Positions 17,501 through 26,146 of a stretch of 64,000 nucleotides of DNA are shown here, piece by piece; within the stretch, counting starts at the first letter, position 1, and each line of letters begins with the position of its first letter. A program made the translations under genes and the position numbers. Under the pieces are notes generated by a model, which made no database searches, had not been told where the DNA came from, and saw only the letters and a list, made by a program, of their open reading frames with translations. Source of the stretch: Lewinellaceae bacterium (GTDB lineage Bacteria; Bacteroidota; Bacteroidia; Chitinophagales; Saprospiraceae); the NCBI GenBank assembly GCA_020636375.1, contig JACJXZ010000004.1:1-64000 (forward strand), given 5' to 3'.

Positions 17501-19060
17501 GACGACGAAGTGGATGTTGGCGTAATCGAAGGAGTAGTAAGCTTCTGTTCCCGAGGGCAGGCCGCCGGCCTCTCCGTTTTTGGGGAAGGTGAAGATGTCG
17601 AAATAGGGCCCGGTTTGATCGGAGGCGCTGGCGCTGCCATAGTCGTGGTTACCGGGCGTTGACCACATGACGGACTGGATGAGCTGCTCCTCGTACATGT
17701 TTTCGAAAATGGCGTGCTGGTATTCCGAATCGGTGCCGTCGTCGTAGGCGTTGTCGCCCAGCAGCAGGATGAGGTCGGTCAACTGATTGCCGGCGTAGGC
17801 GTAGTAGCCGTCGCGCACGTCGCGGGCATCCTGGTCGGCGGTGCCGCAATCGCCCAGCACCCAGGCGCGGACTGGCTGGATCGTGCCCGGGGGCGGAGAG
17901 GTCCGGAAGAAGTGGTTGGGGGTGCTGCCCGCCAGCATCCCGCCGCTGTCGCCGACCGCATAGTAGTACCGCGTATTGGGGGAGAGGCCGGAGAGGGCAA
18001 CTTCGTGGTCCCGGCGGGAACCGCTTTGCTCGGCAACCTGGGTTAGGTTGGCGGGGCTGGGGCCATACCAGACGACGCTGTTGGTGGCCGTGTTGGTGCG
18101 CCATTTGACGACCATGCTGGTGGGCGTTCCCGATTGCAGGTAGGGGCCCCGGACAACATCTGCCAGGCGCTGGCCCGCAGGAAAGGTGGGCGCGCCTGTA
18201 TCCGGCGTACCGCCGGCGGGAGAAAGGTGGCTTTCCGTGGTAAGGCCGGCAGCCTTGCCATCTTCATCGGCAGCGAGGTTATTGCGGCGGACAGCGCCAG
18301 GTTGCTGCATCCGGCGAAGCACGTCCGAGCGTTTGGCGAGCCAGGACTCTTTCCGTGCCAGGGGTTCCATGATGCGGTTGATCCGGCGCAGTGCTGCGGC
18401 GTACCGCCCGTCGGCAATTTCCAGGTCCACCAGGCGGCTTTGGAGAGAAATGATGCCGCCCAGGCGCTGCAGCCCTTCCTCCAGGGCGTCGATGGCCCGG
18501 CCGTATTGGCCCGGGTGGGCCAGCAGGATGCCGTCGGCCAGCCGGAAGTAATCATCCGGGCGGATGGCATTTTCATTCTTCAGGGCAACCATCCGGTGCA
18601 GATCCTTCTCCGCCCGGCCGTAGTCGCCGGCCTTCTGAAAAATAGCAGCGCGGGTTTCGTATCCAAAGGGGTTATCCGGCTCTGCCTCCAGGAAGCGGCC
18701 GATGTGGAAGAGGGCCAGCTGCAGGTTGCCGGTATCCCGGTACAACTGGGCAAGGGGCAGGTGGCAGGCCGTATAATCGGGCGCCAGTTGCAGCACTTGA
18801 TGAAAATCGCTCAGGGCAGGGCCGATGTCACCGTGTTCCTGGTACAGCATGCCCCGTTCGAACCGGAGCAGGGCATCGTTGGGGTTGGCTTCCAGCTCGC
18901 GGCTCTTCCGTTCGATGGCTTCATGCAGGCTGCCGTGAGCCAGGAGGCGGGCAGCCGGCGCGGCCAGCAGGGCCAGCAGCAGGATAGTGCTGTTTTTGCG
19001 AAAACAATTCCGGAAGAGGGCAAGGTATAAGCCCGCAGGGGAGTAACCATTCAAATCCAT
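14582..19060 (-). CDS. TPR / purple acid phosphatase-like / T9SS-sorted multidomain protein
   Basis: A 1492-residue exported protein. Order: an N-terminal hydrophobic signal (about 24-41); TPR-like helices (45-235); an FnIII-like phosphatase N-domain (about 303-390); and a calcineurin-like phosphoesterase with D404, D436-N437, the GNHD motif at 470-473, H556 and the GHSH motif at 594-597. After this come an Ig-like domain (about 713-795), a DNRLRE-like region (about 800-970), PKD/Ig-like repeats built on the words CPGQ, YLWS-GATTAQ and TTTYSLTAWD (about 985-1390), and a type A T9SS sorting domain ending in VAKMIKR. It probably hydrolyses phosphomonoesters at the cell surface. TPRs ahead of a secreted phosphatase are unusual. 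It is not in an obvious operon. Confidence 0.88.
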   Translation of the reverse strand: MDLNGYSPAGLYLALFRNCFRKNSTILLLALLAAPAARLLAHGSLHEAIERKSRELEANPNDALLRFERGMLYQEHGDIGPALSDFHQVLQLAPDYTACHLPLAQLYRDTGNLQLALFHIGRFLEAEPDNPFGYETRAAIFQKAGDYGRAEKDLHRMVALKNENAIRPDDYFRLADGILLAHPGQYGRAIDALEEGLQRLGGIISLQSRLVDLEIADGRYAAALRRINRIMEPLARKESWLAKRSDVLRRMQQPGAVRRNNLAADEDGKAAGLTTESHLSPAGGTPDTGAPTFPAGQRLADVVRGPYLQSGTPTSMVVKWRTNTATNSVVWYGPSPANLTQVAEQSGSRRDHEVALSGLSPNTRYYYAVGDSGGMLAGSTPNHFFRTSPPPGTIQPVRAWVLGDCGTADQDARDVRDGYYAYAGNQLTDLILLLGDNAYDDGTDSEYQHAIFENMYEEQLIQSVMWSTPGNHDYGSASASDQTGPYFDIFTFPKNGEAGGLPSGTEAYYSFDYANIHFVVLDSHDSGREPGDPMLVWLENDLAATQQNWIIAFFHHPPYSKGSHDSDDESKLIDMRENVLPLLEAAGADLVLCGHSHSYERSFFLNGHYGSSNTLEPAMILDGGNGRLTDDGAYRKDGSGPAAGKGAVYTVAGSSGKTSNGPLDHPVMYYSTKTLGSLSLEVMDKQLDLKFIGVGGEVLDYFTIQKVFPNGNPPAVAITAPADGAFYSSVQPVSLQAEASDSDGTIEEVAFFINGDSVGVDHSAPYALDWTPPAEGSFFVRARATDNDDNQITSAEREFYVGIIRACSQVDDRENDAEEEPNGNMSLYSTDLELVKDNGDQLIGMRFTGLNIPPNAVIHDAWIQFSVEDNNNDNPCTLSIHGQAGGNPAAFADSDNNISSRPLTQASVSWNPPDWAEIGDTGPAQKTPNLVPILREIIAGQEYSASSPVVFIIQGEGRRTAESYDGLPGSAPQLCVEYSLCAGASIQATGSADNICPGQTVTLSAGPAAGYLWSSGATTAQIAVQPTQTTTYSLTAWDDNGCSASTEVTITVLPAPQLSFASNMVSFCPGQGVEVAAPAGFAQYQWSDGQSSPTIFIDMPGTWSLTVTGANGCTASASLEASEQPPLNLQASGNPLSICPGQSATLSAANAASYLWSTGATTAQVAVQPTATTTYSLTAWDALGCPATAEVTIAVQPPPQPSFGTDTVSFCPGQGMEVTAPSGFASYQWSNGQDTRTVYIDTPGTWSLTVTDANGCAGATALEAVEYPSPSLQASSSADSICAGQPVTLSATNAVAYLWNTGHTSAQITVQPEESATYSLTAWDDNGCAASAEVAVAVWPLPEFELEQDGASIAIAGLENPEQYSFQWSTGETTPAAEPASPGLYCVRVTDGNGCFADACFEFVFTGRGNVPPPPSWQIFPNPFENEVRIRQGRAPVRPEAAVFGLLGQPVPFRQRTEGEEIVLEFNGLPSGLYLIVMSDGENIQVAKMIKR

Positions 19061-19240
19061 AGGAGTGCGTTTTTGAGATTGATGGGGGGGGATGTTATAT
19101 ATACGAAAAATTCTCCCTGCATGTTGCCCCGGAGAAAGAAAGTTGTTTCCAAAGAATTGGGCTGCGTTGCAAAATGCCCAAAACCTGTTGCAACACAGGA
19201 TAATCCCTTAACCCAAGTTCGATAGGTAGGCCCCAGCCAC

Positions 19241-19304
19241 CGCCCGCCGTCCGCCGTCCGCCGTCCGCCGCCTGTTGAGTGCCTGATTAGGCCTGGGTTG
19301 CCCC
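19241..19304. repeat. CCGCCGT microsatellite joined to an inverted copy of repeat family A
   Basis: About four copies of a CCGCCGT heptamer (19241-19270) run straight into GCCTGTTGAGTGCCTGATTA and GGCCTGGGTTGCCCC (to about 19304). The latter is the reverse complement of the start of family A at 5828-5862 with few differences. A further family A-like tail (ATCGCACCC) is near 19355. The 379-base gap 19061-19439 holds no gene that I can support. Confidence 0.65.
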
Positions 19305-19439
19305 CCTAGAACCTATAGCCTGAGACCTAAAACCGAGCAATAGGTACAAAAAGGAATCGCACCCTTTTCGGCAAATCCTTCCGTTTTTTCGTTCTAATCG
19401 CCCCGGCTTTGTATCTTGGAGCCAATTAAGCCACAAGCC

Positions 19440-19964
19440 ATGCAATTGCCAGAAGCCATAGAAACCGAACGCCTGCTGATCCGCCCATTCCAGTCCAGAG
19501 ACCTTCCCTTTTTCCTGGAGTTTATGCTCGATGAGATGGCTACTGAATACCTTGCTTTTACCGACGAACAGAAAACAGAGGCCGGCGCCCGCGCCCTGTT
19601 CTGGGAGGTCATCGAAAGCTACCGAAGCGGCGAGCCTATCCTGGCCCTGGCTATCGTGGATAAGGAAGAGGGGTATTTTATGGGTTCCTGCGGCGTATCG
19701 CCCCTGGACGGCGCCGGCGTGTTCGAATGCTACTACAGCCTGCTGCCCAAATACTGGGGCATGGGGTTCGCCACTGAGGCGGCCAAGGCCCTGGTTGGGT
19801 ACTATCTCGGGCTGGAGGAAGTGAAGGTGGTCAAGGCTTTCGTCAGTTCCAACAACCCCCGGAGCATCCATGTGGCGGAACGGGTGGGGATGAAGGCGCT
19901 GGGCCCGGCCCGGCATCCCTATTCCGGGCTGGAGGGGCTGATGTATGAGATGCGGAAGGGTTGA
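19440..19964 (+). CDS. GNAT acetyltransferase, RimJ/RimL type
   Basis: A 174-residue protein with the RimJ/RimL opening TERLLIRPFQSRDL, the strand-forming GSCGVSPLDG, the acetyl-CoA loop region YWGMGFATEAAKAL (about residues 107-120) and the closing SNNPRSIHVAERVGM. Members acetylate ribosomal protein N-termini, other proteins or small amines; the target here is unknown. The ATG at 19440 is preferred over an in-frame TTG at 19416. The gene converges with the M1 aminopeptidase gene, with only two bases between the stops. Confidence 0.85.
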   Translation: MQLPEAIETERLLIRPFQSRDLPFFLEFMLDEMATEYLAFTDEQKTEAGARALFWEVIESYRSGEPILALAIVDKEEGYFMGSCGVSPLDGAGVFECYYSLLPKYWGMGFATEAAKALVGYYLGLEEVKVVKAFVSSNNPRSIHVAERVGMKALGPARHPYSGLEGLMYEMRKG

Positions 19965-19966
19965 CC

Positions 19967-21610
19967 TTATTTGGAAAAAAGCAACCACGTATCCGGGTCA
20001 GGCACCACCTGCCCAGGTTCAAATTTACACTTCACGGTGGCTTCCGCCGTTTTTTCGTTCACCTCAATGGTCCAGGTTTCAGATTCCGTGCCGTCGGTAC
20101 TGACGGCCTTAAGGTCCAATGGGAAACGGAAAGCAGGCCCGTCCTGAAGCTGGCTGACCTTCAGCCGCAGGCGCTTCCTCCGGGGTTTGTCCCATTCCAC
20201 AGACAGGCGCGGGTGGCCGGGTCGGTAGATCCATTGCCGGAAAAACCAGCCGAGATCCTGCTTGCCGGCAGCTTCCATAGCGCGCTGGAAGTCTTCGGTC
20301 AGGGCATTGCCGCCCTGGAACAGGGCATAGTATTGTCGCAGCCCGTTCCGGAAAGCCTGTTCGCCCACCTGCCGGCGCAGCATGTGCAGCACCCAGGCAC
20401 CCTTCTGGTAGGAGTTGGGGTTGAGCAGGGCGTTCCAGTTGGTGACGGTAGCGTCCACGACGGGTGCCACCTTCCGGTTGGAGAAGGCCACCACCTGCTG
20501 GCGTTCCGTCTGCAGGCGATCCGCCAGCCGTTCCCTGCCGTATTTGTGTTCCATATACAGGTCTGCCCCATAGGTGGCGAAGCCTTCGCTAAGCCAGATG
20601 TGGAACCAGTTCTGCTCCGAGGCGCTGTTGCCGAACCACTGGTGGGCTACCTCGTGGGCGATGAGCGCCTCCTCCGAGCGGCTGCCGTCCACGGAGTTTT
20701 CGTAGTAGAAGATGTTGCTGGCGTTTTCCATGCCCCCGTATCGGGTTTTGGACTGCACGTTGGCCAGCTTGCGGTAAGGATAGGGGCCGATGTAGTCGAT
20801 GAAGAACTGAAGGATTTCCGTGGCCAGGGCGTAGTCGTAGAACCCCGCCTCCCGGTCCTGGCGGTAGACCCAGCTGGTTACCGGAATGCCGGCCACGTCG
20901 CCGGCGTACTGCACGCCGAAGCGGGCCGCTCCGATGACAGCTACCTTCATGGGCAGGGGCGTGGTTTCCCGCCAATGGGTCAGCTTTGTTTCGTCGTCCA
21001 GGTTGGTTTCTTCCAGTTGGATGCCGTTGGCCACCACCTGGTAGTGGTCGGGCGCCGTGACGATAAAATCCACCGAAGCCTTGTCGGAGGGGTGGTCCAC
21101 GCAGGGCAGCCAGTGGTGGGCGCGGTTGGGCCAGTTGTCGCCGAAGAAGGTGCGGTCGCCGTACTTGTTCTTGTCGATGACCAGCCCGTCGGCGGGGATG
21201 CCCTGATAGAGGATGCGGAAGGTGCGTTCTTCGCCGGGCTGCGCCGCCGGTTGCAGAGAAAGGGTAAGCACCTCTCCCTCGTGGCGGTAATCCAGCGGGT
21301 TTTCCCCTTCGCGCACGGCCAGCACCTGCATGCCTTTGTCGTCTTCACCCCGTTTCACCAGGTCGAGCGAGAAGGAGGACAGGGGCCGGAGGAATTTGAC
21401 CGTCACCTGGGCGGAGGCCGTGATCTGGTCTGTTTTGTCGGATAGCTCTAGCTGGAACGTGTAGTGCTGCACGTCCAGGTCGGCCAGGCGGGGGATAGAG
21501 GTTTGGGCTCCGGCAGTAGCAGAGCAGAGGAAAAAGGCCAGGTAAAGCAGGCAGGCAGGGCAGTGGCGCATGGCAGTGGATTTTGAAGTAAAAATAACCT
21601 GCTTCTTCAT
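19967..21610 (-). CDS. M1 family metallo-aminopeptidase, exported
   Basis: A 547-residue M1 (gluzincin) aminopeptidase. The zinc motif HEVAH is at 319-323, with the third ligand E342 in the LSEGFA segment 19 residues later. The substrate-binding GGMEN exopeptidase motif is at 292-296. A signal peptide around CLLYLAFFLCSATAGAQ predicts export, so it probably trims N-terminal residues from peptides in the periplasm. The start could be ATG 21610 (MKKQ) or ATG 21571 (MRHCP); the latter leaves a shorter, standard signal peptide. It lacks the long C-terminal domain of aminopeptidase N and resembles the shorter Bacteroidota M1 group. Confidence 0.9.
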   Translation of the reverse strand: MKKQVIFTSKSTAMRHCPACLLYLAFFLCSATAGAQTSIPRLADLDVQHYTFQLELSDKTDQITASAQVTVKFLRPLSSFSLDLVKRGEDDKGMQVLAVREGENPLDYRHEGEVLTLSLQPAAQPGEERTFRILYQGIPADGLVIDKNKYGDRTFFGDNWPNRAHHWLPCVDHPSDKASVDFIVTAPDHYQVVANGIQLEETNLDDETKLTHWRETTPLPMKVAVIGAARFGVQYAGDVAGIPVTSWVYRQDREAGFYDYALATEILQFFIDYIGPYPYRKLANVQSKTRYGGMENASNIFYYENSVDGSRSEEALIAHEVAHQWFGNSASEQNWFHIWLSEGFATYGADLYMEHKYGRERLADRLQTERQQVVAFSNRKVAPVVDATVTNWNALLNPNSYQKGAWVLHMLRRQVGEQAFRNGLRQYYALFQGGNALTEDFQRAMEAAGKQDLGWFFRQWIYRPGHPRLSVEWDKPRRKRLRLKVSQLQDGPAFRFPLDLKAVSTDGTESETWTIEVNEKTAEATVKCKFEPGQVVPDPDTWLLFSK

Positions 21611-21643
21611 ATTTCCGGGGTTTTGGGGTGGATTTTGTAGTTC

Positions 21644-21809
21644 TTGCTCGTTACGATGCCGCTTCCTCATTATTAAATAGTAAAAACATTGCTCGTTACG
21701 ATGCCGCAATAAGCGGCACAGGCTGTATCGTCGTACACGGCCCAAAGAACAGGGCTCCTGCCCTGTTGACGATAAGCCATAGAGGCAGAGGGCAGAGGGC
21801 AGGAGCCCT
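21644..21809. repeat. Direct and inverted repeats upstream of the M1 gene
   Basis: TTGCTCGTTACGATGCCGC occurs perfectly at 21644-21662 and 21689-21707 (period 45). It is followed by a 14-base inverted repeat, AGGGCTCCTGCCCT (21751-21764) with its complement at 21796-21809. Close to the second direct copy, GCCGC-AATA-GCGGC makes a small hairpin. No gene is seen here. Confidence 0.6.
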
Positions 21810-21901
21810 CGGCCAATGTCCGCGTACGAGCACAGCTCTTAGCGAGCGGGATAAATCCTGTTAATCCTGACCATCGTGTCATCCTGTCATCCTGTCCCGT
21901 T

Positions 21902-22205
21902 GATGCCGGGGATACCCTGAGGCAGAGCCTGCTGCGGCCCGGCGGCGGCGACACCTCCCGACTGCTCTACGCCAGCCCCCTCGAAGCAGCGGAAACGCCC
22001 CTGGGCGGCCGCTTCCGCGTGGACAGCAGCGGGGTGGGAACCTACGCCGCAGGGGCAGAGGCCGAACCCGGGCGCGCAGACAGCCTCGCCGCCTACCTCA
22101 CCTATGCCGAGGCACCGACACGGCATTTTGGGTAACCACCATCAACGAACCGCCTGCGCCGCCCCCGCAGCAGGATACCAACCGCATCGAAAAAAGGCAC
22201 CCTCT
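21902..22205 (+). pseudogene. Decayed gene fragment with a frameshift
   Basis: From 21902 one frame reads GDTLRQSLLRPGGGDTSRLL and continues with good codon usage to a stop at 22132-22134 (TAA). Shifting frame just before the stop gives a smooth continuation, AFWVTTINEPPAPPPQQ, to a stop near 22205. Neither half has a start; the upstream side is an ATCCTGTCATCCTGTC word repeat. It looks like a piece of a former protein gene with at least one indel. The family is not recognised. Confidence 0.4.
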
Positions 22206-22420
22206 TTAAAGCCATAGATGAGATAGGCGTAGGGTTGGTACCGAAAAAAGTTGCGGTTGAAGAATCGTGCATAAGCCTCCAGAAACAAGTGCAGGAAACT
22301 GATGAAGGCGATGATGCAGGAACGCATCTCCTCCCGGGAGAATTCCGCTTCAACGGGTTGCTGATAGGCATTAGGTTCTTTGCCGGCCAAAGGCGGCCGG
22401 TAAAAAGTAAAATAAGGCAT
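22142..22420 (-). CDS. Possible small protein or gene fragment (92 residues)
   Basis: An ATG-started frame of 92 residues with a plausible amphipathic, aromatic-rich middle (for example LHLFLEAYARFFNRNFFRY and PYAYLIYGFKEGAFF). The last 20 residues overlap antisense to the decayed fragment at 21902-22205, so only the first 70 or so could be original. I do not recognise it. It sits in a patch of gene debris, so a truncated remnant is as likely as a functional gene. Confidence 0.25.
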   Translation of the reverse strand: MPYFTFYRPPLAGKEPNAYQQPVEAEFSREEMRSCIIAFISFLHLFLEAYARFFNRNFFRYQPYAYLIYGFKEGAFFRCGWYPAAGAAQAVR

Positions 22421-22428
22421 GTTCCCCT

Positions 22429-22932
22429 TTGGATTTCGTGTTCGACGACCATAAAACGGACAAGGAATTGCTGCATACTGTTGAATTGAAAAACCAGAAT
22501 TGTGATGTTTTTTATGATAAACTGAAATTCATCTACATAGAGCTGCCCAAATTCAGAAAAACGGAAAAGGAACTGGAAACTCATTTCGAGAAATGGCTCT
22601 ACGTGTTCCGGCATCTGTCGGACCTTCAGAACCGCCCTCGCGCCCTTCAGGAAAAGATATTTGAAAAGCTCTTTGAGGCGGCGGAAATTGCCCAGTTCAG
22701 CCCTGAAGAGAAAGAGGCTTACGAAGAAAGCCTTAAGTATTACCGGGATATGAAGAATGTGATAGATACGTCTATTGAAGAAGGGCGCAAGGAAGGGCGC
22801 AAGGAAGGGCGCAAAGAGGGGCGCAAAGAAAGAAGCCTGGAAATTGCCCGAGAGCTGAAAAAGAACAAAGTACCGGTTGATGTTATTGCGAAAACCACCG
22901 GTTTGACGCAGGAGGAGATCGGGCAGCTGTAG
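22429..22932 (+). pseudogene. C-terminal remnant of an Rpn family nuclease/putative transposase
   Basis: The translation matches the C-terminal half of the Rpn/PDDEXK_2 recombination-promoting nuclease family: FYDKLKFIYIELPKF, ELETHFEKWLYVFRHL, EAAEIAQFSPEEKEAYE, then an EGRK tandem repeat and a helix-turn-helix-like end (VIAKTTGLTQEEIGQL). The N-terminal nuclease half with the PD-(D/E)XK residues is missing, and no proper start codon exists at the break. Intact members run to about 300 residues. The EGRK repeats are four-codon units, a typical feature of the family. This is therefore a truncated, probably dead copy. Confidence 0.75.
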
Positions 22933-22957
22933 GGGAGCGGCGGCAACTGGAATTGCT

Positions 22958-23005
22958 CAACCTGCCGGGTTTCGGCTTGGCCTGGGAATGAACAACCCGG
23001 CAGCG
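22958..23005. repeat. CTGCCGGGTT palindromic repeat, intergenic copy
   Basis: CAACCTGCCGGGTTT (22958-22972) pairs with AACCCGGCAGCG (22994-23005). Same arms as at 3587-3635 in the GNAT gene. Confidence 0.7.
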
Positions 23006-23065
23006 CCTGCCTACCTGCCGGCGATGCTGGCACAGCAGGCGGGCCTGGCAGTAGGCGTGCCTCTT

Positions 23066-23137
23066 TTTGAAGTCGGAAGTGCGAAGTCGGAATGGGTTCT
23101 AAATGGGCGCACAACGCTTGTTTTTCCGCCTTTGCCT
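23066..23137. repeat. GAAGTCGGAA...TTTTCCGCCTT dispersed repeat
   Basis: Words GAAGTCGGAATGGG, AAATGGGCGCA and TTTTTCCGCCTT recur in inverse orientation at about 38305-38360 and in a diverged form at about 48643-48717. All three copies are outside genes. Confidence 0.65.
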
Positions 23138-23176
23138 TAGGGCCTTCCAACGTCCACCTAAAAGTTGCACGTCCGG

Positions 23177-26053
23177 CTAATCCTGCCCGACTGCCAGCTC
23201 CATCTCCACCTTGTCCTCACCTTTCTCCACCACCACCTTGTACTTGCCTTTGTAGATGTAAACCTTCCCGTCGTCCGCCGCCTTGATATTCGCCGGCTTT
23301 TCCTCTTCCTTTCTGTCCTTATTCAATAATCTATTATACTCAGTTAGGTTTTCCTCGCTAATGGTAAGGTCATAAACAAAATAATTCAGCCCTTTCGTAC
23401 AATCCGCCCCGAAAGTGCGCAGGAGCAGATTCTCGCCGGCGAAGATAGATACCTTTGCTTTCCCCGAGCTATTGGCATAAACCGGCAACTTCACCTCCGG
23501 CGGGTCCGGCCTCCACCAGGAATCCGTGTGGCCCCAGCGGGAGCTGTAGGGAGCGGGGGAAGGGGCAAAGGCATGCAGGGGCTTGGCCATCACCTCATCG
23601 GTGAGTTGTTGCAGTTCTTTGACGCTTGCGATGTAGATGGAACGCCCATGGGTGCCCACCACCAGGTCGTGGGCGGTGGGGTGGATGACGAGGTCGTGGA
23701 CGGGAGCGGCGGGCAACTGATTGTTCAGCTGCATGAAGCTGGCGCCCCGGTCGAGGGAGACGTAGAGGGCGTGGTCGGTGCCGGCGTAGAGCAGGTTGGG
23801 GTTTTCCGGATCTTCCTTAATGACGTTGATGGGCTCCATGGGCAGGTCGGTGCCTATGGCCGCCCAGCTTTGGCCGTAGTCTTCGGAAACGAAGAGGTAA
23901 GGGGCAAAGTCATCCCAGCGGTAGCCGTTGAGCGCCACGTACACGCGGCCCTTCTCGTGGGCGGAGGCCTGTATGCGGCTCACCCACAGGTTTTCCGGCA
24001 GGCCGGCGCTGATGTCCTGCCAGCTGAAGCCGCCATCGCGGCTGACGTGCAGCAGGCCGTCGTCGGAGCCGGCATAGAGCAGGCCGAACTGCAGGGGCGA
24101 CTCGTGGATGCTGCTGAGGGTGCCGAATGGCACGTCGCCCTTCCGGCCGCCCCGGGTCAGGTCGCCGGAGATTTCTTCGAAGTCCTTGCCCTGGTTGAGG
24201 GAGCGGAGCAGCTTGTTGGCGCCCATGTAAAGGATGTCGGGGTTGTGGGCAGACAGGTGGATGGGCGTTTGCCAGTTCCAGCGGTAGGGGCGCTCGCCGA
24301 GCTCGGGCTTGGGGGTGATGTATTCCCGTTTTCCGGTGTGGGTATTGATGCGATAGTAGTTGCCGAACTGGTAACCGGTGTAGACGGTCTCGTTGTCGCG
24401 GGGGTCTACGGCTACCTGCATGCCGTCGCCGCCCTGTATGGAGCGGTAGGGATACTGCCCGGTATCGTGCCAGTTGACGCTGGCCTTGTAGTCGCTGGGC
24501 CCCATCCACACGCCGTTGTCCTGCAGGCCGCCGTAGACGCGGTAGGGTTTGGCGCCGTCGGCGGCGATGGCGTAGAACTGCCCCACGGCGGGCGTATTGC
24601 ATTTGATCCAGGTCTCGCCGTCGTCATAAGAAATGTTGACGCCGCCATCGTTGCCCAGGATGAGGTGGCCGGGGCGGTTGGGGTTGGCCCACAGGGCGTG
24701 GTGGTCGGCGTGGACGTTGTCGCCGTTGATGCTTTTCCAGGTTTTGCCGCCGTCGTCGGAGCGCAGGACCGGCACCCCCAGGGCAAACAGCTTGTTGGCG
24801 TCGTAGGGCGCTGCCCGGATTTGGCCGAAGTAGTAGCCGTAGGTATTGTATACCCGCTCGATGATCTGGCCGTGGGTTTTTTCCCAGGGGCCGCCGTCGG
24901 TGCTGCGGTATACTTCCAGGCCGTATACGGGAGCATCGACGAGCAGGGAGTTGGCGTCTTCGACGTACTCCACCAGGGCTTTGGGTTGGATTTCTCCGCT
25001 TTCCACCATTTTGCGGACTTTTGCCACCTCGTAGCGTTCCGGGAAATCGTAGCGTTGGAGGTAATCTTTGACAAGGTAGGCTTCCAGTTTGAGAAAATCT
25101 TCCTTGCTCATGTCGCGCAGCCTATCCTTGGTGAGCTGGTTTTCTTCTTCCTCTTTGTCGTAGCGTTCGTAGTTGTCGATGGCGGCGTAAAGGATGGTTT
25201 TGCTGTCCTGCCTGACGATATCCAGCCCGATGCGGCCGGCGTGTTCGCCGGCGGGGAAGCCAGGCCGGCTGATGTTGGCCCACGTTTGGCCGCCGTCGGT
25301 GCTTTTATAGATGCCGGAGCCTTTGCCGGACTCCACGAAGTTCCAGGCGCGCCGCTCGCGCTCCCAGGTGGCGGCGTAGAGGGCATTGGGGTCGTCGGGG
25401 TCGATGATCAGGTCGACGGCGCCGGTATTTTCGTTGACGTAGAGCGTTTTTTGCCAGGATTTACCCCCGTCCGTGGTCTTGAAGACGCCCCGCTCCTCGT
25501 TGGGAGAGTAGAGGTGGCCGAGGGCAGCCACCCAGGCCACGTCCGGGTTGCCGGGGTGCAGGACGATGCGGCCGATGTGGTGGGTTTCGGGCAGGCCCAG
25601 GTGTTGCCACGTTTGGCCGCCGTCGGTGCTCTTATAGACGCCCACTCCGGCGTAGGAGGAGCGGCTGGAGTTGACCTCTCCCGTCCCCACCCAGATGGTG
25701 TTGCGCTGCCAGTCGACGGCGATGTCGCCGATGGTCATCACCATTTCGTTATCGAAGAGCGGTTCAAAAGAGGTGCCGTTGTTTTCCGTCTTCCACAGCC
25801 CGCCGGAGGCATAAGCCACGTAGAAGTGGCTGGGGTCGCCGGGCCGGACGTCGAGGTCGGCCACCCGCCCGCTCATGATGGTGGGCCCGACGTTGCGGAA
25901 CTCGATGGCGTTGGCGACGGAGCGTCCGGCCAGGGCCTGCCGCTGGCTGTAGCTGGCTATGCGTTCGCCTGCCGGGGTGGCTGGGGGCGCATCGGACTGG
26001 CCGGAAAGGGAAATGCACAGGAGCAGAAGTGCGAAGGGGAGTAGTAGCCTCAT
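23177..26053 (-). CDS. Exported VPS10/BNR-repeat beta-propeller protein (sortilin-like)
   Basis: A 958-residue protein with a signal peptide (about 1-19, ending SGQSD) and many Asp-box/BNR blades of the type STDGGQTW, TTDGGKSW and SDDGGKTW spread over about residues 80-780. It starts with FRNVGPTIMSGRVADL, the hallmark of the large Bacteroidota VPS10/WD40-YVTN-like secreted family often annotated as glycosyl hydrolase or exo-alpha-sialidase-like. No catalytic residues can be assigned, so enzymatic activity is uncertain; ligand or glycan binding is equally possible. There is no T9SS C-terminal domain. It is monocistronic, with a palindromic element upstream. Confidence 0.85.
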   Translation of the reverse strand: MRLLLPFALLLLCISLSGQSDAPPATPAGERIASYSQRQALAGRSVANAIEFRNVGPTIMSGRVADLDVRPGDPSHFYVAYASGGLWKTENNGTSFEPLFDNEMVMTIGDIAVDWQRNTIWVGTGEVNSSRSSYAGVGVYKSTDGGQTWQHLGLPETHHIGRIVLHPGNPDVAWVAALGHLYSPNEERGVFKTTDGGKSWQKTLYVNENTGAVDLIIDPDDPNALYAATWERERRAWNFVESGKGSGIYKSTDGGQTWANISRPGFPAGEHAGRIGLDIVRQDSKTILYAAIDNYERYDKEEEENQLTKDRLRDMSKEDFLKLEAYLVKDYLQRYDFPERYEVAKVRKMVESGEIQPKALVEYVEDANSLLVDAPVYGLEVYRSTDGGPWEKTHGQIIERVYNTYGYYFGQIRAAPYDANKLFALGVPVLRSDDGGKTWKSINGDNVHADHHALWANPNRPGHLILGNDGGVNISYDDGETWIKCNTPAVGQFYAIAADGAKPYRVYGGLQDNGVWMGPSDYKASVNWHDTGQYPYRSIQGGDGMQVAVDPRDNETVYTGYQFGNYYRINTHTGKREYITPKPELGERPYRWNWQTPIHLSAHNPDILYMGANKLLRSLNQGKDFEEISGDLTRGGRKGDVPFGTLSSIHESPLQFGLLYAGSDDGLLHVSRDGGFSWQDISAGLPENLWVSRIQASAHEKGRVYVALNGYRWDDFAPYLFVSEDYGQSWAAIGTDLPMEPINVIKEDPENPNLLYAGTDHALYVSLDRGASFMQLNNQLPAAPVHDLVIHPTAHDLVVGTHGRSIYIASVKELQQLTDEVMAKPLHAFAPSPAPYSSRWGHTDSWWRPDPPEVKLPVYANSSGKAKVSIFAGENLLLRTFGADCTKGLNYFVYDLTISEENLTEYNRLLNKDRKEEEKPANIKAADDGKVYIYKGKYKVVVEKGEDKVEMELAVGQD

Positions 26054-26146
26054 GTTTTTTTGCCTTAAACTTAGGGAATAATGTGGAAAGGTGGAATGGG
26101 GGAAATGTGGAAATGTGCATGGGTAAATGTGTATAGGTTTATAAGT

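Noticed and set aside
19961..21445. 494-residue plus-strand frame across the M1 aminopeptidase
   Set aside because: Antisense shadow; it has no start context or known motif.
23528..26044. 838-residue plus-strand frame across the VPS10-like gene
   Set aside because: Shadow frame with a low-complexity V, G and A composition. The minus strand has a clear signal peptide and BNR blades.
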